Assembly: GCA_030063045.1 (NCBI GenBank)
Contig: JAQSEB010000011.1
Span: forward strand, 806,001-870,000
Source of the DNA: Pratylenchus scribneri
Lineage: Eukaryota; Nematoda; Chromadorea; Rhabditida; Pratylenchidae
DNA length: 64,000 bases
Reading direction: 5' to 3'
Part shown: positions 12,185 to 22,920 of the stretch, one piece after another
How the letters are laid out: the number at the start of each line of letters is the position of its first letter
Position numbering within the stretch: the stretch's first letter is position 1
Made by a program: the position numbers and the translations under genes
Notes under the pieces: model-generated
What the model saw: only the letters and a program-made list of their open reading frames with translations
Told to the model about the DNA's origin: nothing
Database searches by the model: none

Positions 12185-13069
12185 ATGTCCTTCATCAATT
12201 TGTCAATTTCCTTAATTTTAATTGGCTTCATTTTCCTCATTGTTTTTGACAATTCCAATGGTCAATGGGGAGGACAACCGCCGCCTTGGTTTCGCCCTCC
12301 TTGGGCCAGAAGAGGATGGGGAGGTGAGAAACAAATCCAATTAATTAATATATTTTTATGAATTTAAAGGCCCTCGAGGTTTCGGAGGAGGGCCTGGCGG
12401 ATTTGGTGGACGTGGAGGCGGTAGAGGCGGGGGAAGAGGCCGTGGAGGAGAAAGTGACGAAGGAGGAATAGGCGGAGGAAGAGGCGGATGGGGCAATGGC
12501 GGAGGTGCTTAAGGGGATTGGCCATTTTATAATTTTAAATAAATAATATCTATTTAAAAGGTGGCGGAAGAGGCGGAATGGGTGGATTTGAAGGAGGTGG
12601 AATGGGAGGAAGAAATGGACAAGGCGGATGGGGAGGAAGAGGACGAGGAAAAACTGGAGGGGATGAAGGAGGATGGGGAGGAAGAGGAAGGGGAGGAGGC
12701 GAGGAAGGAGGATGGGGAGGAAGAGGAAGAGGAGGAGGCGAGGAAGGAGGATGGGGAGGAAGAGGAAGAGGAGGAGGCGACGAAGGAGGATGGGGAGGAA
12801 GAGGAAGAGGAGGAGGCGACGAAGGAGGATGGGGAGGAAGAGGAAGGGGAGGAAGAGGAAGGGGAGGAACTGGAGGCGAAGAAGGAGGATGGGGAAACGG
12901 AGGAAGAAGAGGAGGAGGAAGTGGATGGGGCCAAGATGGAATTGGAGGCGGAAGAGGAGGACAAGAAGGCGGATTTGGAGGAATGGGTGGAGGCCAGGAA
13001 AGTGATTGGGAACAAAGGGCAGGAGGAGGAGGAGGAAGCGGAAGAGGAGGAGGGCAAAGAGGAGGATGA
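12185..13069 (+). CDS. Secreted glycine-rich tandem-repeat protein
   Basis: Exons are 12185-12323, 12370-12504 and 12561-13069, with phase preserved at both junctions. The start ATG at 12185 opens a strong signal peptide (MSFINLSISLILIGFIFLIV) with likely cleavage after SNG, followed by QWGGQPPPWFRPPWARRGWG. The rest is almost entirely Gly, Arg and Glu. About five copies of a 13-residue unit, GGWGGRGRGGGEE (39 bp, with E/D alternation), are flanked by degenerate copies. It ends GGGGSGRGGGQRGG. No catalytic domain is present, so a structural (cuticle, eggshell) or secreted effector role is possible. Modular secreted glycine-rich repeat proteins such as the potato cyst nematode HYP family are a reasonable comparison, but I cannot show homology. 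A further glycine-rich piece at 13193-13326 may be an alternative last exon. Confidence 0.75.
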
Positions 13070-13192
13070 AAATGACAAACCAATGATGAATTGGAATATT
13101 TATCGATGAATTAAAATTGCCAAATTCTTTTATTTTCATTCCCTTTTGTTTCTTTGAAAATAAAAATAACATCATTTATCCATACGGAAAAG

Positions 13193-13326
13193 GTGGAGGA
13201 GGTAGGGTAAGAGGGGGAGGAAGAGTGGGTGGAGGAAGAGTGGGTGGAGGAAGAGGAGCGTATAAAAATGAGGAAAATGAGGATGAAGAGGAGGAATTGC
13301 GGATGTTTAGCCCTATCAACATTTGA
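13193..13326 (+). CDS. Possible additional glycine-rich exon
   Basis: After the acceptor-like tacggaaaag, the frame reads GGGGRVRGGGRVGGGRVGGG, then an acidic KNEENEDEEEE and a stop at 13326. I found no clear donor pairing it with the preceding gene. It may be an alternative terminal exon, a remnant of a related gene, or chance. Confidence 0.3.
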
Positions 13327-13600
13327 CTCACTTATTTCCTTTCATTGAAGATTTTAATAAATAAATTTGCATGAATCAGGTTTTCAATTTCGGTGTGTTC
13401 AATTTAATTCATCGTTAATTGTCGTCGTCCTCATTCTTGTTAAAATAAACTAATTGTTGCCCCGGCGGCGGGTCATGCTCATTCAACAACCCCCAACAAA
13501 GGGCATAATGAACAAACCAATCAACCACCTTCAAACCCATCATTTTCTTACAATTTCCTCAATTCATGATTTCATTTCATTCACAAAATAATTTGTATAT

Positions 13601-13972
13601 ATGCTGATGATGTGGATGCGTGCCATTCACCGCCAAAATAATTCATTTATTTTGGTGGCTATCATCTTCTTTTTGGCCAATTTCCCATTAACCAAATTGG
13701 TTCCTTATTCACATTTCATTCAACATTTTGACTTTTATTCGCCTCCTCCATTCAAACACAAATTTGTGGGTTTTTACTTTATGAAAGAATGGATTAATAA
13801 TTTTATTCAGTTTCATTATCGTCGATATCCTCGTCTTCATCCCTCCCAAAAACATTTTCGTCAAATCCAACCAAATCCGATGCCACTGCCCTCATCCAAT
13901 TCATTGCTTCGGGGCAGAATCAGAATCCCAAGACGATTAATTTTTCCGCCAGGATCGCCGGGAAAAATTTGA
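13601..13972 (+). CDS. Small secreted protein with C-terminal PPGSPG motif
   Basis: The ORF encodes 123 residues beginning MLMMWMRAIHRQ, followed by a hydrophobic signal segment (FILVAIIFFLANFPL). A 45-bp in-frame segment at 13766-13810 starts gtggg and ends ttcag and may be an intron; removing it keeps the frame. The mature part is basic (HYRRYPRLHP, RGRIRIPRR) and ends LIFPPGSPGKI. The last motif is nearly the same as in the next two genes, in the same orientation and also at or near the C-terminus. No enzyme domain is seen. I infer a secreted peptide or peptide precursor; function is unknown. Confidence 0.6.
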   Translation: MLMMWMRAIHRQNNSFILVAIIFFLANFPLTKLVPYSHFIQHFDFYSPPPFKHKFVGFYFMKEWINNFIQFHYRRYPRLHPSQKHFRQIQPNPMPLPSSNSLLRGRIRIPRRLIFPPGSPGKI

Positions 13973-14207
13973 AATTATTTTTACGACAATTTTGAAATGA
14001 CGCAACAATAAAAATAAATTTGATATTCCACTTTTGATTGGATTGTTAAATAAAATAAAATCAAATTCCCCATTCCCATTACCCAATTATCCATCAGTCA
14101 AAAGTGCAAAAAAAGAAGATGAAACCAATCACAATCATAGACGTAAACAATAAAAAAAATGAATTTAATTCGGGGAATCCATTTGAGCATTCCCCTCTTA
14201 ACTAAAA

Positions 14208-14547
14208 ATGAATTGTTTTCTGCCTTCCGTTTTTCTCATATTAATTTTCCTTATTTTATTTTTGAACATTTCTTCACCAAAAAGGGCAAATGCCGCAAGG
14301 AAGCAGCCACTCCACAAAATCCGAAACATTCAGAGAAATATTGGAGGAGGCCGGTAAAAATTGGGAAAATTTGGAAGGAATTTGGCCAATCAAAATTGTT
14401 TGCAGACAATCTTCCCCAATTGGCCCAGCCCCCTCACATCATAAACCAGTGAACCTTGCCAAAATTCCATTGGCATTGATTATGCCCCCTGGGGCACCTG
14501 GCTCAATTGGAGCCGTTCACATGGGTCAAGGAAGATTGTTTGGATGA
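14208..14547 (+). CDS. Small secreted protein with C-terminal PPGAPG motif
   Basis: Exon 1 is 14208-14353 and exon 2 is 14406-14547, with a 52-bp intron and preserved phase (CG|A = Arg). The ATG at 14208 gives a textbook signal peptide (MNCFLPSVFLILIFLILFLN) ending near KRANA. The predicted product is 95 residues. The mature part is basic, then QSSPIGPAPSHHKPVNLAKI, then LALIMPPGAPGSIGAVHMGQ and a short tail. Longer ORFs starting at 14159 and 14290 in other frames break the signal peptide or the motif and are not chosen. The PIGPAPSHHKP stretch faintly recalls proline-rich plant peptide hormones, but this is not strong enough to name. Confidence 0.7.
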
Positions 14548-15104
14548 AATAGAGAAAAAGTATCAAGAAAATATTCACTTTTTATTGTAATAAAAACAAA
14601 AATAATTGGGCCAAATGAATCATCCCTTTTTCCTTGCAAAATTGGCTGCTGAATTGTTCATACTTATTCCCTTTCCTTGCTTAAAATGGCCATTAATAAA
14701 TGCGGGAAATTTGTGTTTGTCGAATAAGCCTTTGAATTGATTCATTCTACTTCTTTTTAAATAAATTCGGCTGGCACCAAAATTTAGCCAATTTCTTGTC
14801 CTTCGTTTTTGATCAATTCCAATATTTTTGTTGTGCTGATCGTTCATTCATTCCCACCAAAATCTCGACCACAATCGAACGCCAAATAAACGACCGGTTT
14901 TCAGCAAACTCATCACCGAATCAATCTCTTCCTTGCCTTCTAATTTCCTTAATTCAATATTGTCCATTTTTTGATCATCCTTCCCCCTTAATAAAAATCG
15001 GTTCTTTCGATTTTGTCTGATTAATTCGTTCTTAACATTTTAATACATCAAAAATTCAATTTTTTGCCAATATTAATAAAATTTTCCAGCCAAAATAAAC
15101 AAAA
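14548..15104. other. Intergenic spacer of the secreted cluster
   Basis: AT-rich, with no supported gene. A 75-codon minus-strand ORF at 14620-14847 has no recognisable features. Confidence 0.4.
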
Positions 15105-15818
15105 ATGCAGACAATTCTCCACAACAATAGCAGGAGTGGCATTTTGCTTCTCACAATTCTTTTAGGCCTATTTTTGGTCATTGAACAAATTTGTGGCCAA
15201 AGGTACGGTGGAGGCGGCGGCGGATATGGCTATAATAGACCACCGCCACCCTCACATGGATACGGATATGGATATGGGGGAGGGGGAGGAGGAGGAGGAG
15301 AAGGAGGCCACTGGGGGTATCGAGGCGGCGGATTGAACGGGTGGAATGGAGGCGGAGGCCAAGGATGGGCTGGCGATCGGCAAGGGCCAAGTTGGAGCGG
15401 AGGAAATGGGCCAAGTGGGTTTGGATTTAGTTAATAAATTTATGAAAATTTTTGACAATTTATTTGGACAAAAATTGAGGCAAAATTGGTTGCATTTTTA
15501 TTTTGATGATTCCCAAAGGGCATTATGAAAAATAAATATTTAAAATAAAGTAATTCAAATAATTTACAGATTGGGGAGGAGGAGGAGCCAATAATAATGA
15601 TAATAATCAGCCACCTCCAGTCCCAGTGCCGCCATCCGGAGCCGGCGGCGATCAGCCACCAATTTCGCCGGGTGCCGGCGGTGAGCCTCAGCAGCCACCA
15701 TCAACCGGAAGGGATATCAAGGCATGAATTTGGGAGGGGAATATTTATGAATTTGTCACATTTTCAGGTAGATTTGCCACCGGGCGCCCCGGGAACGGAG
15801 GAAGAAGGAAAAGAATAA
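15105..15818 (+). CDS. Secreted Gly/Tyr/Pro-rich protein with C-terminal PPGAPG motif and a GC-AG intron
   Basis: Exons are 15105-15414, 15570-15721 and 15768-15818. The start gives a signal peptide (GILLLTILLGLFLVIEQICG) followed by RYGGGGGGYGYNRPPPP and GYGYGYGGGGGGG-type sequence. Exon 2 encodes a Pro/Gly/Asn-rich part (NNNDNNQPPPVPVPPSGAGG and ISPGAGGEPQQPPSTG). The last intron, 15722-15767, starts AAG|gcatga. Only with this GC donor does the frame continue into VDLPPGAPGTEEEGKE and a stop. Without it the protein would end DIKA at 15726. The recovery of the same PPGAPG motif as in the two preceding genes supports the spliced form. Two consecutive phase-consistent junctions add support. 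Function is unknown; it is probably extracellular. Confidence 0.7.
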
Positions 15819-16173
15819 ATTACAATATTTGGCATTATTCACTCAACACTCATTTTATTCATTTTGGACAGTGATTGACCTTTCATTCAAATTTTCAATC
15901 AAATTTTAAATTTAAATTAATTTTGGAATATTTTTGCCATCCAACTCAAAATTAATTTCCCCAATGGAAAATGGGCAAATTTGCATATTTTTGGACATTA
16001 AAAAGATGTCGAGAAAAACAACCCAACAAATTATTGGGTTCATTCATTGGATTATATTTAGGGAAGGGGATGGGAACAATGTGCGCCCAATTGGGCAAAA
16101 AAATGATAATGGGATTTGGTGAGGACAAAACCGGGAATTATTGCATCAAACCAACCAATCCTCTCCTCAAAGA
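15819..16173. other. Intergenic
   Basis: No supported feature. Small plus-strand ORFs here are in low-complexity AT-rich sequence. Confidence 0.4.
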
Positions 16174-16449
16174 ATGATTATTCCCGAGGTCATTTCCATC
16201 CATCTTTGCCCAAAAGTCAAATTCATTATTACCATTTCCTTCCTTTTCCTTTCCTTCCTTTCGATTCATCCATTCATTTTTTCCCTTGGATTATTTATTG
16301 TTGTTTCCCCTCTTCAATGGCACTTTTTCACCATTTATGCGCATCTTATCCCATTCCCTCCTTGTGCCACCTGCTGCCCTTCTGCTGGAACGGAATTTGG
16401 AGTGGCAAAGAAATTGACGCCTGCCATTGTGGATTTGAGGAGGAAATAA
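16174..16449 (+). CDS. Possible small membrane or secreted protein
   Basis: An open frame from an ATG in this stretch carries two hydrophobic runs (FIITISFLFLSFLSIHPFIF and SLGLFIVVSPLQW), then PPCATCCPSAGTEFGVAKKL and a stop at 16449. It lies just downstream of the secreted cluster in the same orientation. It lacks the PPGxPG ending, although PPCATCCPSAGTE has a loosely similar Pro/Cys/Gly pattern. It may be chance in AT-rich DNA. Confidence 0.25.
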   Translation: MIIPEVISIHLCPKVKFIITISFLFLSFLSIHPFIFSLGLFIVVSPLQWHFFTIYAHLIPFPPCATCCPSAGTEFGVAKKLTPAIVDLRRK

Positions 16450-18426
16450 TCCCACACAATTAAAAAAGAGAATGGCAGGCCAAAATAATGATTAGGAAGT
16501 GTAGGGGGAGGGCAATCTTCGGGATTATGCCATCAAAAAAAGGCGGCAAATGAAGAAAAAGGCGAGAATGGGATTGGCATTGACACTGTGGCCAAATTGA
16601 GCATATTTATTTCATGGGAAACTTTCCTCCAATTATTTTCCCTTCTGCTCGCCTCCTTGCCCACTTCAATTTTGCCATTTTCAGCTCATCCTCCCCCCCC
16701 CCCCCCCCCATCAAATCCACCAATTTATAGGCCTAATTAAGTGCGAATTTGGGGGAGGGATGGAAAATGGGGCCAATGAACGGAGAGAGGAATGGCATCC
16801 TGCTGGGGGGCCACAAAAAAAGGAGAGGATGGCATTCCTTTTTGGCCATTTGGTCATCCAAAATTGAATGGGAAAATGTTGGCACAAATCAGTGAAGGAT
16901 TGAGGATAATACTTGGAGAAGGAAGCGAAGTTTGGCCATTTCGAATGATTCTGAAATTGTTGAAAAAACTAATTTGGATTCCAAAATGGGATGAATTCAA
17001 AATGAAGTGGTTGATTGAAAGATGCTCGATTTCCCACATAAATTTGAAAAGGTATGAACAATCCATTCAAAAGGAGGGAACCATCAATCATAAACCTTTA
17101 GGCAGCCTCAAGTCGAGGACATTCATTCATTCCCCCCCCCCCCTTCCCTCATTCGCAAATCTTACATCTCCCTCACTTTGATTCGCTGAGAGGATACTGT
17201 AATCGAAGAAGGGGAAGGCAATTCGCACTTTTGGAAATGGAAGGTAAGCGCGAATATCGGGGGCGGAGGCAGAGGTCCAATTGAGATTCACCTTCCCCAT
17301 TTGACTGACTTTTTGATGGATTTATTATTCATATTTATTTCCCATCATCGGCTCCAAATTTATGGAAAAATGCAAATTTGAACAATTTTATTAAAATTAT
17401 AATAATTCTTTTATTTTTGAACAAATTTCCCCCATTATGGGTAGATTATGCTTATGCAATGAGAACATTGGAAAATGTGTTAAATTGGGAGAGGAAACAA
17501 TAAAAAATAAATAAATCCATGGCTCAAACAATTGAAGACAAACAATTGGAAATTGCAGGTGCCAAAAATGAAGAAGAAGTCAACGCAACAATGATGATTC
17601 CTTCCCTTCCCCCAAAATGAGGGGATAAACCCATAATCATCCTTGAAAATGGAAACATTTATTTTTGGAAATAGGAGAAAAATGGAATGAAATATATTTT
17701 AATGTGTAAATATTTAAAATTATTTTTTCCTATTTAGGCCATTTTAGAATTCTCATTCCATTGCTTAATTTCCTTTCTTTTTGAATGATGCCGATTAGCC
17801 AATTAACGCATTGGAATGAATTGGAAATGGATTGAGGATTCGCCGACAAATTCCAATTCAATTTTGGCAGTAGCCAATTCTCACTCAATTTCGGGTTCCA
17901 ACAGCGCTAATGCGAAAATGAATGGCTGAGAAAAAAGCATTTTCCGATTAATTGGAAAAAATCCATTCAACGGATCCAAATTTATGATAGTTTTGGGTGG
18001 AAGGAGATTTTTTTTTATTTCACTTCAAAATTTGTTGTTTTTTTCCTTCCATTCTCGTCTCGAATTTGCTTATTATTCTGAATGAGTTGTGCATGAATTT
18101 GGCTTCTGAAGACAAATTTGGAGGATTATGAAGTCAGCGGGAGTGAGGAGTGGGGGATTTGGATGGGATGGAGGAGGGGAAGGGGAGGTGCCACTCTTAA
18201 CTGGATTATGGGATTAGTTTGGTGGCATAAGGCACAAATGGGGCAAATGGATGAATGGGGAGAGGGGGATTGGGCAAGCAAAGCAACACAATGAATTGAG
18301 GGGGCACATCTTCTTGAGGACATCGAGGCCATAAATAGTGGTTTCGTCTTTTGTGACCTGTGGTTTATTTATTATTAAAACAAATTCTATTTTAATAAGA
18401 ATGATATGCAAAATTTTGATTATTAT
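16450..18426. other. Intergenic, contains two poly-C tracts
   Basis: About 2 kb without a supported gene. A run of about 17 C at 16693-16709 and one of about 10 C near 17131-17140 stand out against the AT-rich background. An ORF at 16792-17181 (129 codons) has no recognisable domain. Confidence 0.45.
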
Positions 18427-20190
18427 TCATCCATCCTCTTGGGCCAATTCTTCATTTTGTTTTTGTCCATTTTCATTTCCTTTTTGTTCTCTCTGTTTTC
18501 CGCCATTTTTTGAATGTTCTGTGCCATCTTGAATTGAGGGGAATAAGGCAGCCGATGGATTTGAAGGATTATTTGGGAATAAGGCGGAAAATGCCAATCC
18601 AAAAATAAGTCGATCCGGGCCTAAATATATCCAGTTCATTTATTATTCATTTTTATTGACTACCTTCTATGCCTTTTTGCCGATTTTGTGCCGCCAACAT
18701 TTGTTGGATTGAGGCAAAATTGATTGGCAATTGAAGGGAATTTGGCTCATCAATTTGTTGGCCATTTTGAGAGGCAGAATTTGATTGATATGTAGGCTAA
18801 AAATAAATTGGGATTTAACAATTAAATGTAATTTAACAAATTTTGTTCACCATTTTTGCTGGTTTTCTTCTCTTCAAATTGTTTTTTGGCCCAATTTGAG
18901 GATTATTAGCCAAATTTGATGGCATTTGAAATTGGGGAATGGCCGCCAATGGATAATTGCCTAATAAATTCGAATTATAAAGTAATTTAATGCCAAAAAT
19001 GAATAACCAATTTGTGGGGGCAAAATTCCCTGGGGCATTGCCGGAAATTGACCGCCCAGCAACATTGCGGCAATTGTTGCCCTTTGTTGAGGGGAAGTGG
19101 ATGATTGGGCAGATAATGAATTGTTTTTGGTCAATTCGGGAATTGTTGGCAAAATTGGTGGCATTTGATTGGAATTAGTTGGAGGTTGATTGGAAGGAAG
19201 TGGTTGAAGGGAATTGGCCTCAATGGACAATGAATTTGGTGCCACTTTAAATTAATAATAAATTGTGAATGAATCCATGATTTACTTTTGCCAATGCCAA
19301 TTTTGTTCATTTCCTTTGTCCTTTTCCTCGGCTCCTCCTTTCCGTGATCATTTGATGATTGGCCCATTTTTGCCTCCTCCCCCCTTTCATCCTTTGCCGC
19401 CGTTTTTGATGCCACTAATTCCATTAATTTCTTATTTTGTGCCTTCAATTGTGCCAATTCATTGTTCAATAGGCGAATCCTTTTAAATATTAATATTTTG
19501 GGTTAGGATTTATTGATTCTTTTTTCAATTTAGCCAAATTTATCTCATTTAATTCAACCCAATATATTCCATTTCCCCAAAAACATGCCTATTTGTGGCC
19601 AAAATGATTGTGTTAATTTTGCTGAGTTTTCTGGCATTTGATTGTCCACTTCCTTCCCCCGGTTGGCCATCTTCCATATATGGTGGAATCACTCGCCGCA
19701 ATTCGTCCAATGCATCATTCAAATCTACAAAAAATGCCATCATTTAATTCCATTTCATTATTTTAATAACCATGCATTCGCCTCCTTTCCCGGCTGTTTA
19801 TGCAAAGTCGCAGAATATTCTGTTCCTGTAATAATCATTTTAATTTAATTATTTTTCAAAAATATTATTTACCTCTTCATTCAAATTTTCGGCTCTTTTT
19901 CTGCTTCTTTCCGATGATGAACCCGAATTTCGCCTTTTTCGAACATACGGTTCAATTTCCTCTGCAGCCAATTGTGAAATACTTCGCTGCATAAATTAAT
20001 GCCAAAACAAGTTAATTTAATTTAATTTCACCTTTCCAAGGATTGTTGTTCGCTTTTCGCCGCCTTCTTCCCCCTCCAATAATTGGCCATTCCCCTCCCC
20101 CGAATTCGACGTTGGCATTGGCATTGGTGGACTTGAACTTGAACTGCTATTTGCTGATGGACTTTGCCGATTATTATTTGGATATTCCAT
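18427..20190 (-). CDS. bHLH transcription factor, Beta3/OLIG (BHLHE22-like) class
   Basis: The bHLH is assembled from three exons. It runs EQNILRLCINSRERRRM, then HDLNDALDELRRVIPP, an unusual loop, then ARKLSKINTIILATNRIRLL. Basic region, helix 1 (HDLNDALD) and helix 2 (RKLSKI..ILA.N) match the OLIG/Beta3 class, represented in C. elegans by hlh-17, hlh-31 and hlh-32. A nuclear DNA-binding role at E-boxes as a dimer follows from the family. The start ATG at 20190 precedes a Ser-rich region. A basic stretch (VRKRRNSGSSSERSRKR) sits before the bHLH. After it come a short coiled region (NELAQLKAQNKKLMELVASK), a long Pro/Gln/Asn-rich tail, and a stop at 18427. The intron 19480-19588 uses a GC donor (ATAG|gcatg), required to keep helix 2 in frame. 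The loop is about 12 residues longer than in relatives. Confidence 0.85.
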
Positions 20191-22920
20191 TGAGTGAGCT
20201 AAAATAATGTTAAAATGAATTGAGGGGAATAAATGTTTTGGTTGGCTGCATATTTTTGGTGCTGGTCGAATATTTTCCTTCCTTACAAAAATATTCCCAA
20301 GGAGTATGGTTTTGGTGGATCCGCCCCTCCGCCCTTATTTTGTAGCAAATTGGCCGTATCCCATCCATCCATTCCAAGGAGGCGTGCACATTTTCCTTCC
20401 TTTCTTCCCATTTCCCATTGTGGTGAATGTCGCGCACATCAACCATCCCCCTTCCCTGTTCCCTTCCACCAAATTTGTTGTCCCTTTTTCTTTTTGATTC
20501 GGCAGCAGAAGGCATTTCGCCTTTGGCTGGGGGCAATTTTTGATGGAATTGAAGAATGGAAAATAGAAGAAAAAGAAAGGGGGAATACTGTAAATTGGAT
20601 TTGGCAAAGTGAAGCCGAAATAATATTAAATAATTTTCATTTTAAATTCCATTTAATTCTTATAAAATTTAAAAGAATATTTTTCAAAATTAAATCACAT
20701 GATGGAGAGTTATTTCCCTTCCATTCATTTATTCATCCATCTTCATCCATTTTGTCCATTTTTTTCTTTTTTTTGTGCCAAATCCTCCATCGCCCATTTT
20801 AGGCACAAAATTGGCCAAATGAGCCAGTCGAATTGATGGGCCAAAAAAGTGAGGAAAAAGGAAGGAAAAACCAATATAAAATCCAACCATTCACCCATTC
20901 CAAATGCCCTTTTGCCTTTAAAATGGAGAGGAAATGCGAGGTTAACATCTAATCCTTCAAAGGAAGAAAGCCTTGAAAAGCCAAAAATGCCGCAAAAATG
21001 TTCAACAATTTGATTGTCCTTACATTTCCCCCATTCAATGCTATTTCCCTTTCGGTACCTTTTTCCCATTTTCTTCTTCATTTCGAGAATTTGGCCAAAT
21101 TTCCTCCAATTTGTCAAGAAAATTTCAAATAAATTGACTAAAATTGAATATTCTCCATTTAATTTGAATTCATTCATTGTGAATTTCCACTTCAAAAGTC
21201 AATGAAAATCCATTCAAAAGATTCCAATTCTCAGAATGCTGCAACAATGAATATCCCATCCCCAAAACCCACTATCCAACTAAAATATTCAGGCCAGACC
21301 AATCAATTCAATTCATCCATATTTCTATTCAAGAATTTTTTGAATATTTCTGTGCACATTTTTGAACATAAAAATTCCCTTTCCCAGCATATCACATTTC
21401 CAATTCAATAAATTAACATCAATTATAAGAATATATAAGAATATCAAATAAAATAATTTTAATTTTCCATAAATCATGCGCCACAATCACTGTAAAAAGT
21501 AAAAATTAGAAGCCAATTGGCCAATCGGGCCAAAAAAATGTATGCCACCATCTTTTTTCAATCCAATTTTTGGTCATTTTCATTTTGCCCAAATTTTATC
21601 CGAATCTCCCAACAAAAATTTTCCGGCAGCATAAAAAAACGTCATCCAAAATTATTATGGCCAAAAAGGAAATAAAATGGAAGTAAATGTACGAACAGAT
21701 TTGGGGGAATTTATTGCCAAAAACCACAAAAGATGAATTCATTGGCCTTTTATAAAAATTATTTTATGTATGTGTTGATTATTCCGTTGAATTGGATTTT
21801 ACCTCATAATTTTGTGCCGTAAAACAATGTTCCTTCCACCTTACCAAATAATTTATTACCCTTTCCAATATTTCCACGTCCTCTGCTCTGATAAATTGCC
21901 GTCCATTTTTGCCCCCTTTTGGCCAAACTTTTTGTCCAAAATGGTTTTGCCGCCGACCTCCATTCCCCTCCCTATTTCCTTCCTTTCCTTATCTTCAAAT
22001 TCTCCCCACTTTCTTTTCCCCATGGGAAATATTTGGCCAAAAGAATTGCAAGTCAATTTTGGCCAAGTGAATATTTCATTCATTCATTCATCCAGGCGGC
22101 CCCTGCACTTCCAAATTGCCTTCAATTTACTCCAAATTTATTGAACAATTCTCCTTTATATTGGCCATAAATCCCTTTTTTGACAATTTCAATGAGTTTC
22201 CATTTTCCAATTCCAATGTCCCTTCTTCCTTCATTTATTTAAATAATTAATATCCAATGGTCCTCTTTGACTATTCCCTTACACCGCTACTTTCGTTTTA
22301 TAATTTTTAATTTTTGGCATTGAATGGGGGCAGAAGGATTTGAGGCGTAAAACTTTTGTTAGAATTTAAGAGTGCCAATGTTTATTTCCATTCATTCCTA
22401 AACAAATCCTCTCCTTTCGGCCTCTTTCCCCTTCCTTTTTAAGCTCTTCAAAGGCTAATTGAATTTTTTGACTTTCCTCTTCACTTCACCGGGGGCATAA
22501 CTCCCAAAAATGTTGAAGAATTCCCTGTTTGGCCATTTCCGCCTTTTCCAATTCGATTTTTGACCTCAATTTTATTGTCCAATTCCCTAAATTGGTTGAA
22601 TAAATATTTTCCCTTTTTAATTTAAATTAAATTGCCCTCGAATTTATTCTTTGCACTTTTCAAATGTTTCTTTTAGTCAATCTATTTTTACCCAAATCCA
22701 ATTTGCTTTCGTGACAGCCTCCATTTCCCATTCTTTCTTCAAAATGTTGCGGCCACTTTTTTATATCCAAAGAAATATTAATTGCCATTTTTGCTGAAAA
22801 ACAAAAATTCCAATGCAATTTTTAATTACCTTTCCAACTTTCTCGATAAGAACAATTGACATTCTCCCTTTTTAAAGCGGCCACAATTCATTCAAATTAA
22901 TAAGAAATAAATAAATTAAA
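20191..22920. other. Intergenic between divergent bHLH and PKG genes
   Basis: The bHLH gene runs left and the kinase right, so this 2.7 kb should hold both promoters. An acceptor-like attttag just before the bHLH ATG (about 20197-20203) suggests a 5' exon or trans-splice site. ORFs at 20210-20536 (-) and 20743-21195 (-) lack recognisable features. Confidence 0.45.

Noticed and set aside
12345..13175. Minus-strand Pro/Ser/Leu-rich ORFs of 174-276 codons and other plus-strand frames
   Set aside because: Shadows of the glycine-rich repeat gene; only one plus-strand frame joins a signal peptide with consistent splicing.
13900..15818. PPGAPG as collagen
   Set aside because: Only a single Gly-Pro-Pro-like unit occurs per protein; there is no Gly-X-Y repeat run, so these are not cuticle collagens.
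20743..21195. Minus-strand ORF of 150 codons
   Set aside because: Low-complexity AT-rich sequence; aromatic and Lys-rich residues typical of chance ORFs here; no splice context.
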